DNA from: JAAAOZ01 sp964496595
GTDB taxonomy: Bacteria; Chloroflexota; Anaerolineae; B4-G1; SLSP01
NCBI GenBank assembly: GCA_964496595.1
Contig: CAZCAI010000004.1
Location: 11,211-75,210, forward strand
DNA length: 64,000 bases
Direction of reading: 5' to 3'
Shown: piece by piece, positions 24,160 through 32,836 of the stretch
Position numbering within the stretch: position 1 is the stretch's first letter
How the letters are laid out: each line of letters opens with the position of its first letter
The notes under the pieces: model-generated
The model's input: only the letters and a program-made list of their open reading frames with translations
Told to the model about the DNA's origin: nothing
The model's database searches: none
Position numbers and translations under genes: made by a program

Positions 24160-24930
24160 TTACTCATATAGGACAGCCTTCAAAGAAAGCCCACACGCTG
24201 TAATAGCCGGGCCGGCGCGATTGCGATCTCGCGTTTGCAAGATGTCGGCAAACTCCTCCGGCGTCAATGCGCCATAGCCGACCCGCAACATCGTTCCCAC
24301 CAACATCCGTACCATTCGATATAAGAATGCGTTTGCTTCAATATCAAAGTACAACCACGTGTGTGCGGTTTGATCACCCAAGTGACCATAAGCTGTCCCT
24401 TCCGCCCACGACCACGTCGCGAGGTAGACCTCCCGAACAGTGTTATCTCCTTGAGGCGGTGAACCAAACGCCGCGAAGTCGTGCCGACCTACCAAAATCT
24501 CCGCCGCCGCTTGCATCGCCTTGCGATCTAATGTCTGCGAGATATGCAAACTAGTGCGATGAACCAATGGATTAGGAATCGGCGCCTGGTAAATTGTGTA
24601 TCGATAGTAACGTCGTATGGCGTCAAAACGAGGATGAAAGTCCTCGTCGACTTCGGACAGATGAACAACGGCGATGTGCTCCGAGAGCAGGGCGTTCATC
24701 CCACGATGTAAGTCAGCAACGGGATGTCGCCATGCCCCCTCGAAGGTAATCACCTGGCCTTCAGCATGGACGCCTGCGTCGGTGCGTCCGGCGGCCGTCA
24801 CACGGACAGGAGCGCACATGAGCCTCTCTAAAACGCCCTCAATTTCCTCTTGAATTGTGAAGGCGTTCTTCTGACGTTGAAAGCCTGCGTACGGTGTCCC
24901 ATCGTACGCGACGATGGCCTTGTAGCGCAT
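24160..24930 (-). CDS. truA: tRNA pseudouridine(38-40) synthase TruA
   Basis: 256 residues. TruA isomerises U38-U40 in the anticodon arm. The catalytic aspartate is Asp51 in AAGRTDAGVHAEGQ. The start MRYKAIVAYDGTPYAGFQRQ and later NAFLYRMVRMLVGT are typical of the family. It lies 25 bases after rplQ and 45 before rplM, so it is translated from the ribosomal protein transcript. Confidence 0.96.
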   Translation of the reverse strand: MRYKAIVAYDGTPYAGFQRQKNAFTIQEEIEGVLERLMCAPVRVTAAGRTDAGVHAEGQVITFEGAWRHPVADLHRGMNALLSEHIAVVHLSEVDEDFHPRFDAIRRYYRYTIYQAPIPNPLVHRTSLHISQTLDRKAMQAAAEILVGRHDFAAFGSPPQGDNTVREVYLATWSWAEGTAYGHLGDQTAHTWLYFDIEANAFLYRMVRMLVGTMLRVGYGALTPEEFADILQTRDRNRAGPAITACGLSLKAVLYE

Positions 24931-24955
24931 CGTTTACATCCGTCTGCGTCGTATG

Positions 24956-25342
24956 TTAAAGTTCTTCCTGAACCAGGGATAGCAGAACGAGTTCTGCCGC
25001 ATCTCCCTTGCGCCACCCCAACTTTAGCCTTCGCGTGTAACCACCCGGACGATCCATATAGCGGGGGGCCAGTTCGTTAAACAACTTTCGTACAACTTCT
25101 GGATCATTGAGCTTTGAAGCCACACGCCGTCGCGCATTGAGTTCCTTAATTGGATCTCCAGACGCAATTCCGCGTTTGGCAATGGTAATCATCTTCTCGG
25201 ATTGCCCTTGAACCGCCTCGGCCTTAGCTCGCGTGGTGCGAATTTGCCCATGACGGAATAATTCCTTAATCAAATTGCGTCGCAGAGCGGTCCGATGGCT
25301 CGATGAACGATTTAGTTTTTTACCCGCGACTCGATGTCGCAT
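24956..25342 (-). CDS. rplQ: 50S ribosomal protein L17
   Basis: 128 residues, full length. The start MRHRVAGKKLNRSSSHRTAL and the ending YTRRLKLGWRKGDAAELVL define L17. It closes the alpha operon portion, separated from rpoA by 168 bases holding an 11-bp hairpin. GGGGAGGTG precedes the ATG. Confidence 0.96.
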   Translation of the reverse strand: MRHRVAGKKLNRSSSHRTALRRNLIKELFRHGQIRTTRAKAEAVQGQSEKMITIAKRGIASGDPIKELNARRRVASKLNDPEVVRKLFNELAPRYMDRPGGYTRRLKLGWRKGDAAELVLLSLVQEEL

Positions 25343-25379
25343 TTTTCACCTCCCCTAAGAAGTTCCAGGATTTAAGCCT

Positions 25380-25420
25380 CCTAAACCCGAAGTTTTCTTC
25401 AGAAACCACTCGGGTTTAGG
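25380..25420 (-). promoter_or_regulatory. Hairpin in the rpoA-rplQ gap
   Basis: Perfect 11-bp inverted repeat (25380-25390 and 25410-25420) with a 19-base loop. No T-run follows on the minus strand. It may protect the rpoA 3' end or tune rplQ expression. Confidence 0.45.
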
Positions 25421-25510
25421 AAATTTATTTCGCGGAACGGCCTTAACCTCAGATCCTTAAACAGCGCGGTATCATAGCATGAAGCGCCAAAAAGACAACC
25501 TACGCCATAG

Positions 25511-26473
25511 TTAAGACGTCGTTTCCTTTGTCTCTTCCTCTGTTAAGAAGTCTCTATCTTCTAGTAATTCAATGACCTCTTCCAGTGATTTTTCACCGAA
25601 GTTGCGGACGGCCAACAGAGCATCTGCACCGCGCGCCAACATTTCCAGCACCTCACCTACATTGGAAATGCCCGTGCGCTTCAATGCATTGTAGACACGC
25701 ACGCTTAATCCCAAATCCTCGATAGGTGTAGCGTAAGCCTGGTGTGGGATCTCTTCTTCTTCGGCTATTTCTTCTGATTCGATTTCTTCTTCAATCTCTG
25801 CGCCAGCAATAAGCCGCAGGTGTTTTACCAGTACCCGGGCCGATTGTTTTAGCGCATCCAACGGCTCCAGGCGACCGTCCGTCCAGATGTCCATCGTTAG
25901 GCGGTCATAGTTGGTCAACTGCCCAACGCGGGCCTGATCCACGTGGAATGTCACCCGCCGGATTGGGCTGAAGATCGCATCCACGGGCAGAACGCCGATA
26001 GGCGCCCGCTCGCGTCGCTCCGCGGGTTGATAACCACGGCCTTTCTCCACTGTGAACTCGAAATCTAAATGAGCTTCCTCATCATCCACATAGAAGAGGT
26101 ACAGTTCCGGGTTCAGCAATTCGATCTCCGGGGGGGCAATAATATCTCCTGCTGTAACAACGCCTTCCCCTTCCACACGGAGAGCCATGTACTGCGGCCC
26201 TTCACCATTCAAGGTAAGTCGCACTTGCTTAAGGCGCAACATCACCTGAATCACGTCCTCTTGCACGCCTGGAATGGCAGTGAATTCATGAGGGATATCC
26301 GTGACTCGCATTGCTGTAATCGCGGCCCCTTCTAATGAGGAGAGTAATACGCGACGCAGGGAATTACCCAGCGTCATGCCATAACCACTTTCCAGCGGGC
26401 CGATGATATATCGGCCATAATGCTGAGTGTTAACATCTATTTCTATTTTGGGCAGCACTGGTGCAACTAACAC
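25511..26473 (-). CDS. rpoA: RNA polymerase alpha subunit
   Basis: 320 residues. The N-terminal dimerisation domain (about 1-225) has GRYIIGPLESGYGMTLGNSLRRVLLSS. A very acidic linker (about 226-245) and the C-terminal domain (about 250-310) follow, with its helix-hairpin-helix AVRNFGEKSLEEVIELL. GTG start at 26473 with GGAGG just upstream. rpsK precedes it by 20 bases; the usual rpsD between rpsK and rpoA is absent. Confidence 0.97.
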   Translation of the reverse strand: MLVAPVLPKIEIDVNTQHYGRYIIGPLESGYGMTLGNSLRRVLLSSLEGAAITAMRVTDIPHEFTAIPGVQEDVIQVMLRLKQVRLTLNGEGPQYMALRVEGEGVVTAGDIIAPPEIELLNPELYLFYVDDEEAHLDFEFTVEKGRGYQPAERRERAPIGVLPVDAIFSPIRRVTFHVDQARVGQLTNYDRLTMDIWTDGRLEPLDALKQSARVLVKHLRLIAGAEIEEEIESEEIAEEEEIPHQAYATPIEDLGLSVRVYNALKRTGISNVGEVLEMLARGADALLAVRNFGEKSLEEVIELLEDRDFLTEEETKETTS

Positions 26474-26493
26474 ATTGCCTCCTGTCTGCCTAT

Positions 26494-26898
26494 CTATACG
26501 CGGCGCTTTTTAGGCGGGCGGCATCCATTGTGAGGGATGGGGGTCGTATCGACGATGGAGAGGACTCGCAAGCCCTTCCCCGCAATAGCGCGCAACGTAG
26601 CTTCACGCCCCGGGCCGGCTCCCTTCACAAAGACATCTACTTCCCGCATACCTTCATTATCCATCGCCTCTTGGGCCACTTTCTCTGCCGCTAATCGAGC
26701 AGCAAAAGGGGTGCTTTTTCGCGTTCCTTTAAACCCGACCGAGCCGGCGCTAGCCCAACGCAATACATTTCCTTGCGTATCGGCGAAGGTTACAATCGTA
26801 TTGTTAAACGTCGTGTGAACATAGACATGTCCATGCGAGACATTGCGCTTCATACGACGTGTCTTTTTATTACTACGCCGAGATGAACGTTTAGCCAT
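26494..26898 (-). CDS. rpsK: 30S ribosomal protein S11
   Basis: 134 residues. HVYVHTTFNNTIVTFADTQGN, FVKGAGPGREATLRAI and the tail DTTPIPHNGCRPPKKRRV are diagnostic. S11 sits on the 30S platform. AGGAGG lies before the ATG. It is followed directly by rpoA. Confidence 0.97.
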   Translation of the reverse strand: MAKRSSRRSNKKTRRMKRNVSHGHVYVHTTFNNTIVTFADTQGNVLRWASAGSVGFKGTRKSTPFAARLAAEKVAQEAMDNEGMREVDVFVKGAGPGREATLRAIAGKGLRVLSIVDTTPIPHNGCRPPKKRRV

Positions 26899-27025
26899 TC
26901 AATCCTCCTAAAAACCCATCCTAACAAAGTTTAACGTCGCTGACGATTCAGCGAATTTGGGATGGGGGAGCCGGTGATCAAGAGAGCCCCTCAATCATTG
27001 CGCCCCCGCCCCTCAGGGTTCCAAT

Positions 27026-27415
27026 TTACTTCTTCTTAGAACCGCGACGACGCCCACGACCAGCTACGGTCTTACGTGGGCCACGCTTAGTGCGAGCGTT
27101 CGTGCGTGTACGTTGACCATGCGCGGGCAAGTTGCGTCGGTGACGCAGTCCTCGATAGGAGCCAATTTCGATCAGGCGCTTGATATTGCGCTGTACTTCG
27201 CGTCGGAGGTCGCCCTCAACGACGTAATTGCGGTCAATGATATCGCGAATGCGAGCGACTTCGCGCTCATTCAATTCGTTGACGCGCTTATCAGGACTGA
27301 CCCCCGCTTGCGCCAGAATATCATTGCTGCCCTTACGTCCAACGCCGTAGATATAGGTCAACCCAATCTCAACTCGCTTATCCCGCGGAAGGTCAACGCC
27401 TGCTATACGTGCCAT
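27026..27415 (-). CDS. rpsM: 30S ribosomal protein S13
   Basis: 129 residues. The start ARIAGVDLPRDKRVEIGLTYIYG, then GSYRGLRHRRNLPAHGQRT, and a basic C-terminal tail that reaches the P site. rpmJ is 34 bases upstream and rpsK 127 bases downstream; the gap to rpsK holds only a small 6-bp hairpin (26938-26953). Confidence 0.97.
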   Translation of the reverse strand: MARIAGVDLPRDKRVEIGLTYIYGVGRKGSNDILAQAGVSPDKRVNELNEREVARIRDIIDRNYVVEGDLRREVQRNIKRLIEIGSYRGLRHRRNLPAHGQRTRTNARTKRGPRKTVAGRGRRRGSKKK

Positions 27416-27449
27416 ATATCCTCCCCAAATTTCTTAAAATGAGCGCCGG

Positions 27450-27563
27450 TTAGCCCTGGCGCTGTTTATGTTTAGGATTTTCGCAGATCACTCGAACGAC
27501 ACCTCGACGCCGAACGATCTTACATTTCGGACAACGTTTCTTCACAGATGGTGATACTTTCAT
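27450..27563 (-). CDS. rpmJ: 50S ribosomal protein L36
   Basis: A 37-residue zinc-binding protein of the large subunit. Translation begins MKVSPSVKKRCPKCKIV and ends NPKHKQRQG. Cys11, Cys14, Cys27 and His32 form the zinc site, so this is the zinc-bound (C+) form. AGGAGG precedes the ATG at 27563. The usual infA, map and adk do not lie between secY and rpmJ. Confidence 0.94.
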   Translation of the reverse strand: MKVSPSVKKRCPKCKIVRRRGVVRVICENPKHKQRQG

Positions 27564-27700
27564 TTGTATCCTCCTGTCTTTTTGAGCCGGGGTAAGATAT
27601 CCGGCCCCGATACAGAATACTTCCTCCGACCTTCCCTCATCTTATCTCAGGCAAGGCCCTACAATCTACTACAATGCGATTATTTTGACTTAAATGATCC

Positions 27701-27717
27701 AATACCTGGTAGGTATT
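27701..27717 (-). promoter_or_regulatory. Small hairpin between secY and rpmJ
   Basis: AATACCT and AGGTATT arms around three bases. It lacks a T-run. It occupies the place where adk, map and infA would be expected. Confidence 0.35.
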
Positions 27718-27750
27718 GCGACATTCTATTATAACACACTTTCCAAAATC

Positions 27751-29061
27751 TTACCGGAGGAAGCCTTCATAATGGCGCATCAACAGTTGAGCCTCTAGCT
27801 GTCGCATTGTATCTACAATCGTACCGACAACGATGAGTAAGCCGGAGCTGTTGATTAACATCTGTTGCGTATTCATAAACAACCCGATGATAAACGGCAA
27901 CGTCGCGATGATGCCCAAGAAGAGCGCGCCGGCTAACGTGATTCGTTTATAGATCCCCAAAATAAACTCTTCGGTCTTGCGACCAGGGCGCACGCCGGGG
28001 ATAAATCCCCCTTGCTTTTGCAATGTCTCCGGTAGGTTCTGCTGTTCGATCATCACGAAGGTGTAGAAGAAAGTGAATCCAAAGACAGCCAAGAAATAAA
28101 GCGGCGCATACCACGGGCTGCTACCGCTGAAGAACTGCACCAGGTTTTGTGCGAAGTTCTGCATTGCTGGATTAGTCGACCCAACAAAGAATTGCGCGAT
28201 AACGGCCGGGAACGCCAGGATCGATTGGGCGAAGATCAGCGGGATCATACCGGCGGTGTTGACTTTCAAGGGGATATAGGTGCTGCCGCCACCATAGACC
28301 TTTCTGCCACGGACACGTTTACCGTACTGCACGCGAATTCGGCGTTCACCCTCTTGCACGAAGACAATAAAGAGGATGATCAATACGGTGATAACGGCAA
28401 AGATTAAAACACCGAATACACCGTCGCTATCCGCGATACTTCGCAGGTTGGCAGGAATGCGGGCGACGATACCACCCAAAATAATCAACGAAAGACCATT
28501 GCCAACTCCCTGTTCAGAGATTAATTCTCCCAACCACACAGCGAACATTGTGCCGGCCGTCATGGTCAACAACACGGTGATAGTCGGCAGAATCTTATCC
28601 GCCCCCCATCCAAAGTTCGGGAGGATGGGCTGCGCCGATCCGACGCTGAATAACTGGGCCTGCCCGTAGGCCTGCAAGGCAGCTAAGGGCACCGTCAGAT
28701 AGAAGGTCCATTGATTCATCTTGCGCTGTCCTTCTTCCCCTTCCTCGCGAATCCGTTGCTCAAGTTGGGGGAAGATCGGGAGAAGCAGTTGCAGGACGAT
28801 GGACGCGGTCACGTAAGGATAAACACCAGCCGCCAACACCGAGAAGTTGGATACGGCGCCCCCGGAAAGCAAATCCAACAGTCCGGCTAACTGACTGGTA
28901 GCCGATGCCGAGCCAAAAAACGCGGCTAATGCGGCGCGATCCACGCCAGGCACAGGGATATTGGATGCCAATCGGAAAATTACCAGAACCAAGACGGTGT
29001 ACAGGATGCGCCGTCGCAGATCAGGAAGCTTCAATGCATTGCGCAGGGCTTCGATCATCAC
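27751..29061 (-). CDS. secY: Preprotein translocase subunit SecY
   Basis: 436 residues, central channel of the Sec translocon, with ten predicted membrane helices. Landmarks: NIPVPGVDRAALAAFF, ASIVLQLLLPIFPQLEQ, LISEQGVGNGLSLIILGGIVARIP, and the cytoplasmic loop PETLQKQGGFIPGVRPGRKTEEF. The gene begins 22 bases after rplO. The 187-base gap to rpmJ contains a small hairpin (27701-27717) and no gene. Confidence 0.97.
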   Translation of the reverse strand: MMIEALRNALKLPDLRRRILYTVLVLVIFRLASNIPVPGVDRAALAAFFGSASATSQLAGLLDLLSGGAVSNFSVLAAGVYPYVTASIVLQLLLPIFPQLEQRIREEGEEGQRKMNQWTFYLTVPLAALQAYGQAQLFSVGSAQPILPNFGWGADKILPTITVLLTMTAGTMFAVWLGELISEQGVGNGLSLIILGGIVARIPANLRSIADSDGVFGVLIFAVITVLIILFIVFVQEGERRIRVQYGKRVRGRKVYGGGSTYIPLKVNTAGMIPLIFAQSILAFPAVIAQFFVGSTNPAMQNFAQNLVQFFSGSSPWYAPLYFLAVFGFTFFYTFVMIEQQNLPETLQKQGGFIPGVRPGRKTEEFILGIYKRITLAGALFLGIIATLPFIIGLFMNTQQMLINSSGLLIVVGTIVDTMRQLEAQLLMRHYEGFLR

Positions 29062-29083
29062 TTTCCTCCGTTTATCTCACTGA

Positions 29084-29566
29084 TCAGCGGGTTCGATAGC
29101 CGCCACGTTGCCAGGGCAACAGTTCCACTTCTCCGCCGGCGGCCTCAATCTTGGCTCGCGCCGAATCAGAAATGCGATGGGTCTTAACCTTCAAAGGGAT
29201 ATCGATTTCCCCGCGCCCCAACACAACGATCAGATCATCTTCATGTTTAATCATGCCGACCTCGACCAGGGTTTTAGGGGAAACCTCAGCCTCAGCTTCA
29301 AATCGCCAGACTATCTCATCAATATTAACCGGTTCAAATTCCACGTGATAAGGGTTAAAAAACCCTTGACCCCGCACAAAGGGCAATCTACGAACTAGCG
29401 GCAGTTGACCACCTTCGAAGTAGGGGGAAACGCCGCCCCCGGTGCGTGAGTTCTGGCCTTTAGTCCCTCGGCCGGCAGTCTTCCCCTGTCCAGCAGAGAT
29501 ACCGCGCCCGACTCGTTTGCGCGACTTTTTGGCTCCCTTGGCAGGATGTAATTCATGTAACTTCAT
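29084..29566 (-). CDS. rplO: 50S ribosomal protein L15
   Basis: 160 residues from the ATG at 29566 (MKLHELHPAKGAKKSRKRVG), which follows GGAGGTGAG; the longer frame to 29605 is unsupported. The glycine-rich region GRGISAGQGKTAGRGTKGQN and GFEGGQLPL-like YFEGGQLPLVRRLP are typical of L15. Confidence 0.96.
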   Translation of the reverse strand: MKLHELHPAKGAKKSRKRVGRGISAGQGKTAGRGTKGQNSRTGGGVSPYFEGGQLPLVRRLPFVRGQGFFNPYHVEFEPVNIDEIVWRFEAEAEVSPKTLVEVGMIKHEDDLIVVLGRGEIDIPLKVKTHRISDSARAKIEAAGGEVELLPWQRGGYRTR

Positions 29567-29585
29567 ATTCTCACCTCCGATCCCA

Positions 29586-29780
29586 CTAGGCTTCGACTTT
29601 TTCAAACTCGATCAAGTGGGCAATCTTATTTAACATCCCACGGACAGCGGGATTATCAGGACGCTCGACTGTTTGGCTCAGCTTCCGCAAGCCTAACGCC
29701 GCCGCCGTCATCTTTTGTCGTTTCGGTACCCCGATCGGGCTACGAACCAGGGTGATGCGCAATTTTCCTTGCTCCATCAC
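29586..29780 (-). CDS. rpmD: 50S ribosomal protein L30
   Basis: 64 residues. KLRITLVRSPIGVPKRQKMTA is the L30 signature, and GMLNKIAHLIEFEKVEA ends it. It shares ATGA with the rpsE stop (29777-29780), showing translational coupling. Confidence 0.95.
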   Translation of the reverse strand: MMEQGKLRITLVRSPIGVPKRQKMTAAALGLRKLSQTVERPDNPAVRGMLNKIAHLIEFEKVEA

Positions 29781-30304
29781 GCCCTCCGCCTCTGCCAGAA
29801 CGGCATCACCTCAGCGACGGGTTTCCCGCGCTCTTCGGCGACCTCTTCCACCCAGCGCAATCGATCCAGAGCATCCATCGTTGCCTGAACTACATTCACG
29901 GCGGTGGCGCTACCTAACGACTTAGAAAGCACATCCTCAACGCCAGCCGCCTCCAGAATGGGACGAACCGCGCCACCGGCGATCACGCCGGTGCCTTTGG
30001 TCGCAGGGCGGAGAAGTACGCGGGCGCCGCCACAGGACCCAACTATTTCATGGGGAATCGATGTCCCTTCCAGGGGGACCTCGTGCATATTACGTCGGGC
30101 GCGCGTCGTGGCCTTGCCAATCGCATCGGGAACCCCTCGAGCTTTGCCAATACCAATCCCCACTTTGCCTTGGTTATCGCCTACAACGGCGACAACCCGA
30201 AAATGGAACGTACGCCCACCCTTGACCACCGTCGAGACTCGCGTAATGTCGATTACGCGCTCGTCTAGTTCTTCTTGTTCTCGAAAGTCATGTCGTGCTT
30301 GCAT
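29777..30304 (-). CDS. rpsE: 30S ribosomal protein S5
   Basis: 175 residues. VVKGGRTFHFRVVAVVGDNQGKVGIG and SCGGARVLLRPATKGTGVIAGGAVR span the double-stranded-RNA-binding and C-terminal domains of S5. It works with S4 and S12 in decoding accuracy. It overlaps rpmD by 4 bases. Confidence 0.97.
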   Translation of the reverse strand: MQARHDFREQEELDERVIDITRVSTVVKGGRTFHFRVVAVVGDNQGKVGIGIGKARGVPDAIGKATTRARRNMHEVPLEGTSIPHEIVGSCGGARVLLRPATKGTGVIAGGAVRPILEAAGVEDVLSKSLGSATAVNVVQATMDALDRLRWVEEVAEERGKPVAEVMPFWQRRRA

Positions 30305-30327
30305 AGACTAACTTCTCCTCCACAGGA

Positions 30328-30696
30328 TTAGAAATCCAGACCCGCCTCGCGGGCGGCATCGGCCAGTACCGCGACCCGACCGTGGTATTGATAGCCACCC
30401 CGATCGAATACTACCTTCTTGACGCCTTGATCCAAGGCCCGCTCACCTAAGACACGACCAACAACTTGCGCCTGTTCTGTCTTCGTCATTCCTTCAAGCT
30501 GCTCTCGAATCTCGCGATCAATGGTGGAGGCTGAAACTAAGGTATGCCCCACACTATCATCAATAACCTGAGCATAAATATGATTCAAACTACGAAAGAC
30601 ATTCAGACGTGGACGTTCAGGCGTCCCTTCCACATGCTTACGGACATGGGTATGACGCCGTTTGCGGGCTGCGTTACGATTAACTTCTGGTTTCAT
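30328..30696 (-). CDS. rplR: 50S ribosomal protein L18
   Basis: 122 residues. A basic N-terminus precedes TPERPRLNVFRSLNHIYAQVIDD, and it ends VVFDRGGYQYHGRVAVLADAAREAGLDF. L18 binds 5S rRNA in the central protuberance. It lies between rplF and rpsE in standard spc order. Confidence 0.96.
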   Translation of the reverse strand: MKPEVNRNAARKRRHTHVRKHVEGTPERPRLNVFRSLNHIYAQVIDDSVGHTLVSASTIDREIREQLEGMTKTEQAQVVGRVLGERALDQGVKKVVFDRGGYQYHGRVAVLADAAREAGLDF

Positions 30697-30741
30697 TTTG
30701 TCTTTACCTTTTTACCCTCAGTTCCACGCAAACCTTATAGG

Positions 30742-31290
30742 CTACAGAGCCGTCTTACCGGCCTTGCCAGCCTTGCGCCGGACTCGTTCACCTTGATAGC
30801 GGATTCCCTTACCCTGGTAAGGTTCCACGGGGCGTGCATCACGGATCTGTGCCGCGATTCGTCCTACAACTTCCCTATCAATTCCATTCACCTTTACCGT
30901 ACCAGCCCGAGGATTGACCTCAAATTCCAGGTTCTCTGGCGGTTCCATCACCACAGGATGTGAATACCCCAGGTGCATCACCAAGTTCTGGCCCTGCAGT
31001 TCAGCTCGATACCCCGTCCCGTGAATCTCCAGCGTCTTGCTATACCCCTCCGTCACGCCAATGACCATGTTACTGATCAGCGCGCGCGTCAAGCCATGCA
31101 AAGCACGAGCTTGGCGCTCATTGCTGAGACGCTTCACGTGGATGGCGTCATCTTCCAGCGAAATTTCCATCCGAGTATCGAACCTGCGGGACAATGCCCC
31201 TTTAGGCCCTTTGATGGTCACTTCAGAGCCATCAATCAAAACTTGAACCTTTTCTGGCACGGGCACAGGTAATCTGCCTATTCTAGACAC
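30742..31290 (-). CDS. rplF: 50S ribosomal protein L6
   Basis: 182 residues. SRIGRLPVPVPEKVQVLIDG begins it, and PYQGKGIRYQGERVRRKAGK is the conserved C-terminal signature near the factor-binding site. Standard spc position between rpsH and rplR. Confidence 0.97.
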   Translation of the reverse strand: MSRIGRLPVPVPEKVQVLIDGSEVTIKGPKGALSRRFDTRMEISLEDDAIHVKRLSNERQARALHGLTRALISNMVIGVTEGYSKTLEIHGTGYRAELQGQNLVMHLGYSHPVVMEPPENLEFEVNPRAGTVKVNGIDREVVGRIAAQIRDARPVEPYQGKGIRYQGERVRRKAGKAGKTAL

Positions 31291-31306
31291 ATCTACCTCC
31301 TAATTG

Positions 31307-31714
31307 TTACCAGACGTAGCAGAGGATCTCACCGCCCACATGCAATCGTCGCGCCTGTTGCCCAGTGATCACGCCTTTGGGGGTGGAGAGGACAGCAATA
31401 CCCATTCCGCTCCGCACCCAGGGAATATCCTGCACCGAGGTATAAACTCGGCATCCCGGCTTGCTCACTCGCTCGAGGCCGTCAATCACAGGGCGCTGAT
31501 GCTTCAGATCCCCAACATATTTGAGCTGAAGCAATATTTCGTCAAATTGCCCGTTTTTCTGGACTTTATAATCTTCGATATATCCCTCATCCTTTAAGAT
31601 CTTTGCAATCGAGACCTTTAATTTGGATGCGGGGATCATAACCGTCGCATGCTTGCGCATCAAAGCATTGCGTATACGCGCCAACATATCAGCAATTGGA
31701 TCTGACATCACCAT
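31307..31714 (-). CDS. rpsH: 30S ribosomal protein S8
   Basis: 135 residues. SDPIADMLARIRNALMRKH and the ending GIAVLSTPKGVITGQQARRLHVGGEILCYVW are diagnostic. S8 binds helix 21 of 16S rRNA and in E. coli represses the spc operon; whether it does so here is not visible. Confidence 0.97.
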   Translation of the reverse strand: MVMSDPIADMLARIRNALMRKHATVMIPASKLKVSIAKILKDEGYIEDYKVQKNGQFDEILLQLKYVGDLKHQRPVIDGLERVSKPGCRVYTSVQDIPWVRSGMGIAVLSTPKGVITGQQARRLHVGGEILCYVW

Positions 31715-31727
31715 AAATCCTACTCCA

Positions 31728-31910
31728 TTACCAACTGGACTTAACCAAACCGGGGATTTTCCCCTGTAAGGCTAATTCGCGAACACAAATTCGGCAGAGG
31801 CCGAAACGACGATAGTACCCACGGGGACGGCCGCATCGCGAACAGCGGTTCCGAACTTGCACATCATACTTACGTCGAGTTTCGCGAATCGGCATTGATT
31901 TCTTAGCCAT
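31728..31910 (-). CDS. rpsZ: 30S ribosomal protein S14 type Z
   Basis: 60 residues, the short zinc-binding form. CSRC and CRIC pairs hold the zinc, within RNRCSRCGRPRGYYRRFGLC. It lies between rplE and rpsH. Confidence 0.96.
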   Translation of the reverse strand: MAKKSMPIRETRRKYDVQVRNRCSRCGRPRGYYRRFGLCRICVRELALQGKIPGLVKSSW

Positions 31911-31946
31911 AATAACTCCTTCTGCCTAACGCTGTCATTTCGATGC

Positions 31947-32486
31947 TTAACTCCTTCGGAACGGCATTCCGATCAGTTCCAACAAACGACGTCCCTCTTC
32001 ATCTGTTTCACCCGTCGTATTGAAACTCACTTCCATACCGCGGGCCTTATCCACTTGGTCGTAATCAATCTCGGGGAAGATTAACTGCTCTTGTAACCCC
32101 AGCGTGTAATTCCCCCGCCCGTCCAACTTATCCGAGACTCCTCGGAAGTCACGGGTTCGAGGAAGCGCCACATTGATTAACCGATCTATGAACGCCCACA
32201 TCTGATCGCCTCGCAACGTCACTTTGACACCAATAGGTCGCCCCGCTCGCAATTTGAAATTCGCAATAGATTTCCGCGCCTTGATCACAATCGGCTGTTG
32301 GCCGGTGATTGTCCGCAGATCATTGACCGCAAACTCAATCGCCTTGGGGTTATCCAATGCCTCCCCCACGCCAATGTTAATCACGACTTTTCGAATGCGA
32401 GGGGCCTCCATGACATTATCATAGCCGAACTCATCCATCATTGTCGGGACGATCTCTTCACGATAACGTTTCTTTAATCGTTGCAT
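31947..32486 (-). CDS. rplE: 50S ribosomal protein L5
   Basis: 179 residues. Landmarks VVINIGVGEALDNPKAIEFA, ITGQQPIVIKARKSIANFKLR and NYTLGLQEQLIFPEIDYD. L5 binds 5S rRNA and touches P-site tRNA. The stop of rplX is 10 bases upstream. Confidence 0.97.
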   Translation of the reverse strand: MQRLKKRYREEIVPTMMDEFGYDNVMEAPRIRKVVINIGVGEALDNPKAIEFAVNDLRTITGQQPIVIKARKSIANFKLRAGRPIGVKVTLRGDQMWAFIDRLINVALPRTRDFRGVSDKLDGRGNYTLGLQEQLIFPEIDYDQVDKARGMEVSFNTTGETDEEGRRLLELIGMPFRRS

Positions 32487-32496
32487 AATTCCCTCG

Positions 32497-32817
32497 TTAG
32501 TCCATTACCTCGCCACATTTTCGGCAGATACGTATCTTTTCGCCATCGACGACATCGTATCCCACCCGTGTGGCTTGATCACAAACAGGGCATACCGGCA
32601 TAATATTCGAGATATGGATGGGGGCCTCAAATTGAATCCGCCCACCTTGCATCTGTGAGCGTCCCGCCCGCTGGGCCGGTTGATGCTTGATCACCAAGTT
32701 AACCTTCGAGACAACGGCTCGATTCTCCTTGGGCAATACCCGCAAGACCTCACCACGCAGGCCCCGATCCTCACCGGCGATGACCTGTACCATATCGCCT
32801 TTCTTAATTCGATTCAT
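32497..32817 (-). CDS. rplX: 50S ribosomal protein L24
   Basis: 106 residues. The KOW motif is KKGDMVQVIAGEDRGLRGEV. The C-terminal extension has CPVC and CRKC pairs, a probable zinc ribbon found in many but not all bacterial L24 proteins. It nucleates large-subunit assembly. Confidence 0.96.
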   Translation of the reverse strand: MNRIKKGDMVQVIAGEDRGLRGEVLRVLPKENRAVVSKVNLVIKHQPAQRAGRSQMQGGRIQFEAPIHISNIMPVCPVCDQATRVGYDVVDGEKIRICRKCGEVMD

Positions 32818-32836
32818 TTACCACCTCACCATCCGT

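Noticed and set aside
27701..27734. Possible promoter before rpmJ (TATAAT on the minus strand, 27729-27734)
   Set aside because: No -35 at proper spacing was found; the -10 match alone in an AT-rich gap is not enough.
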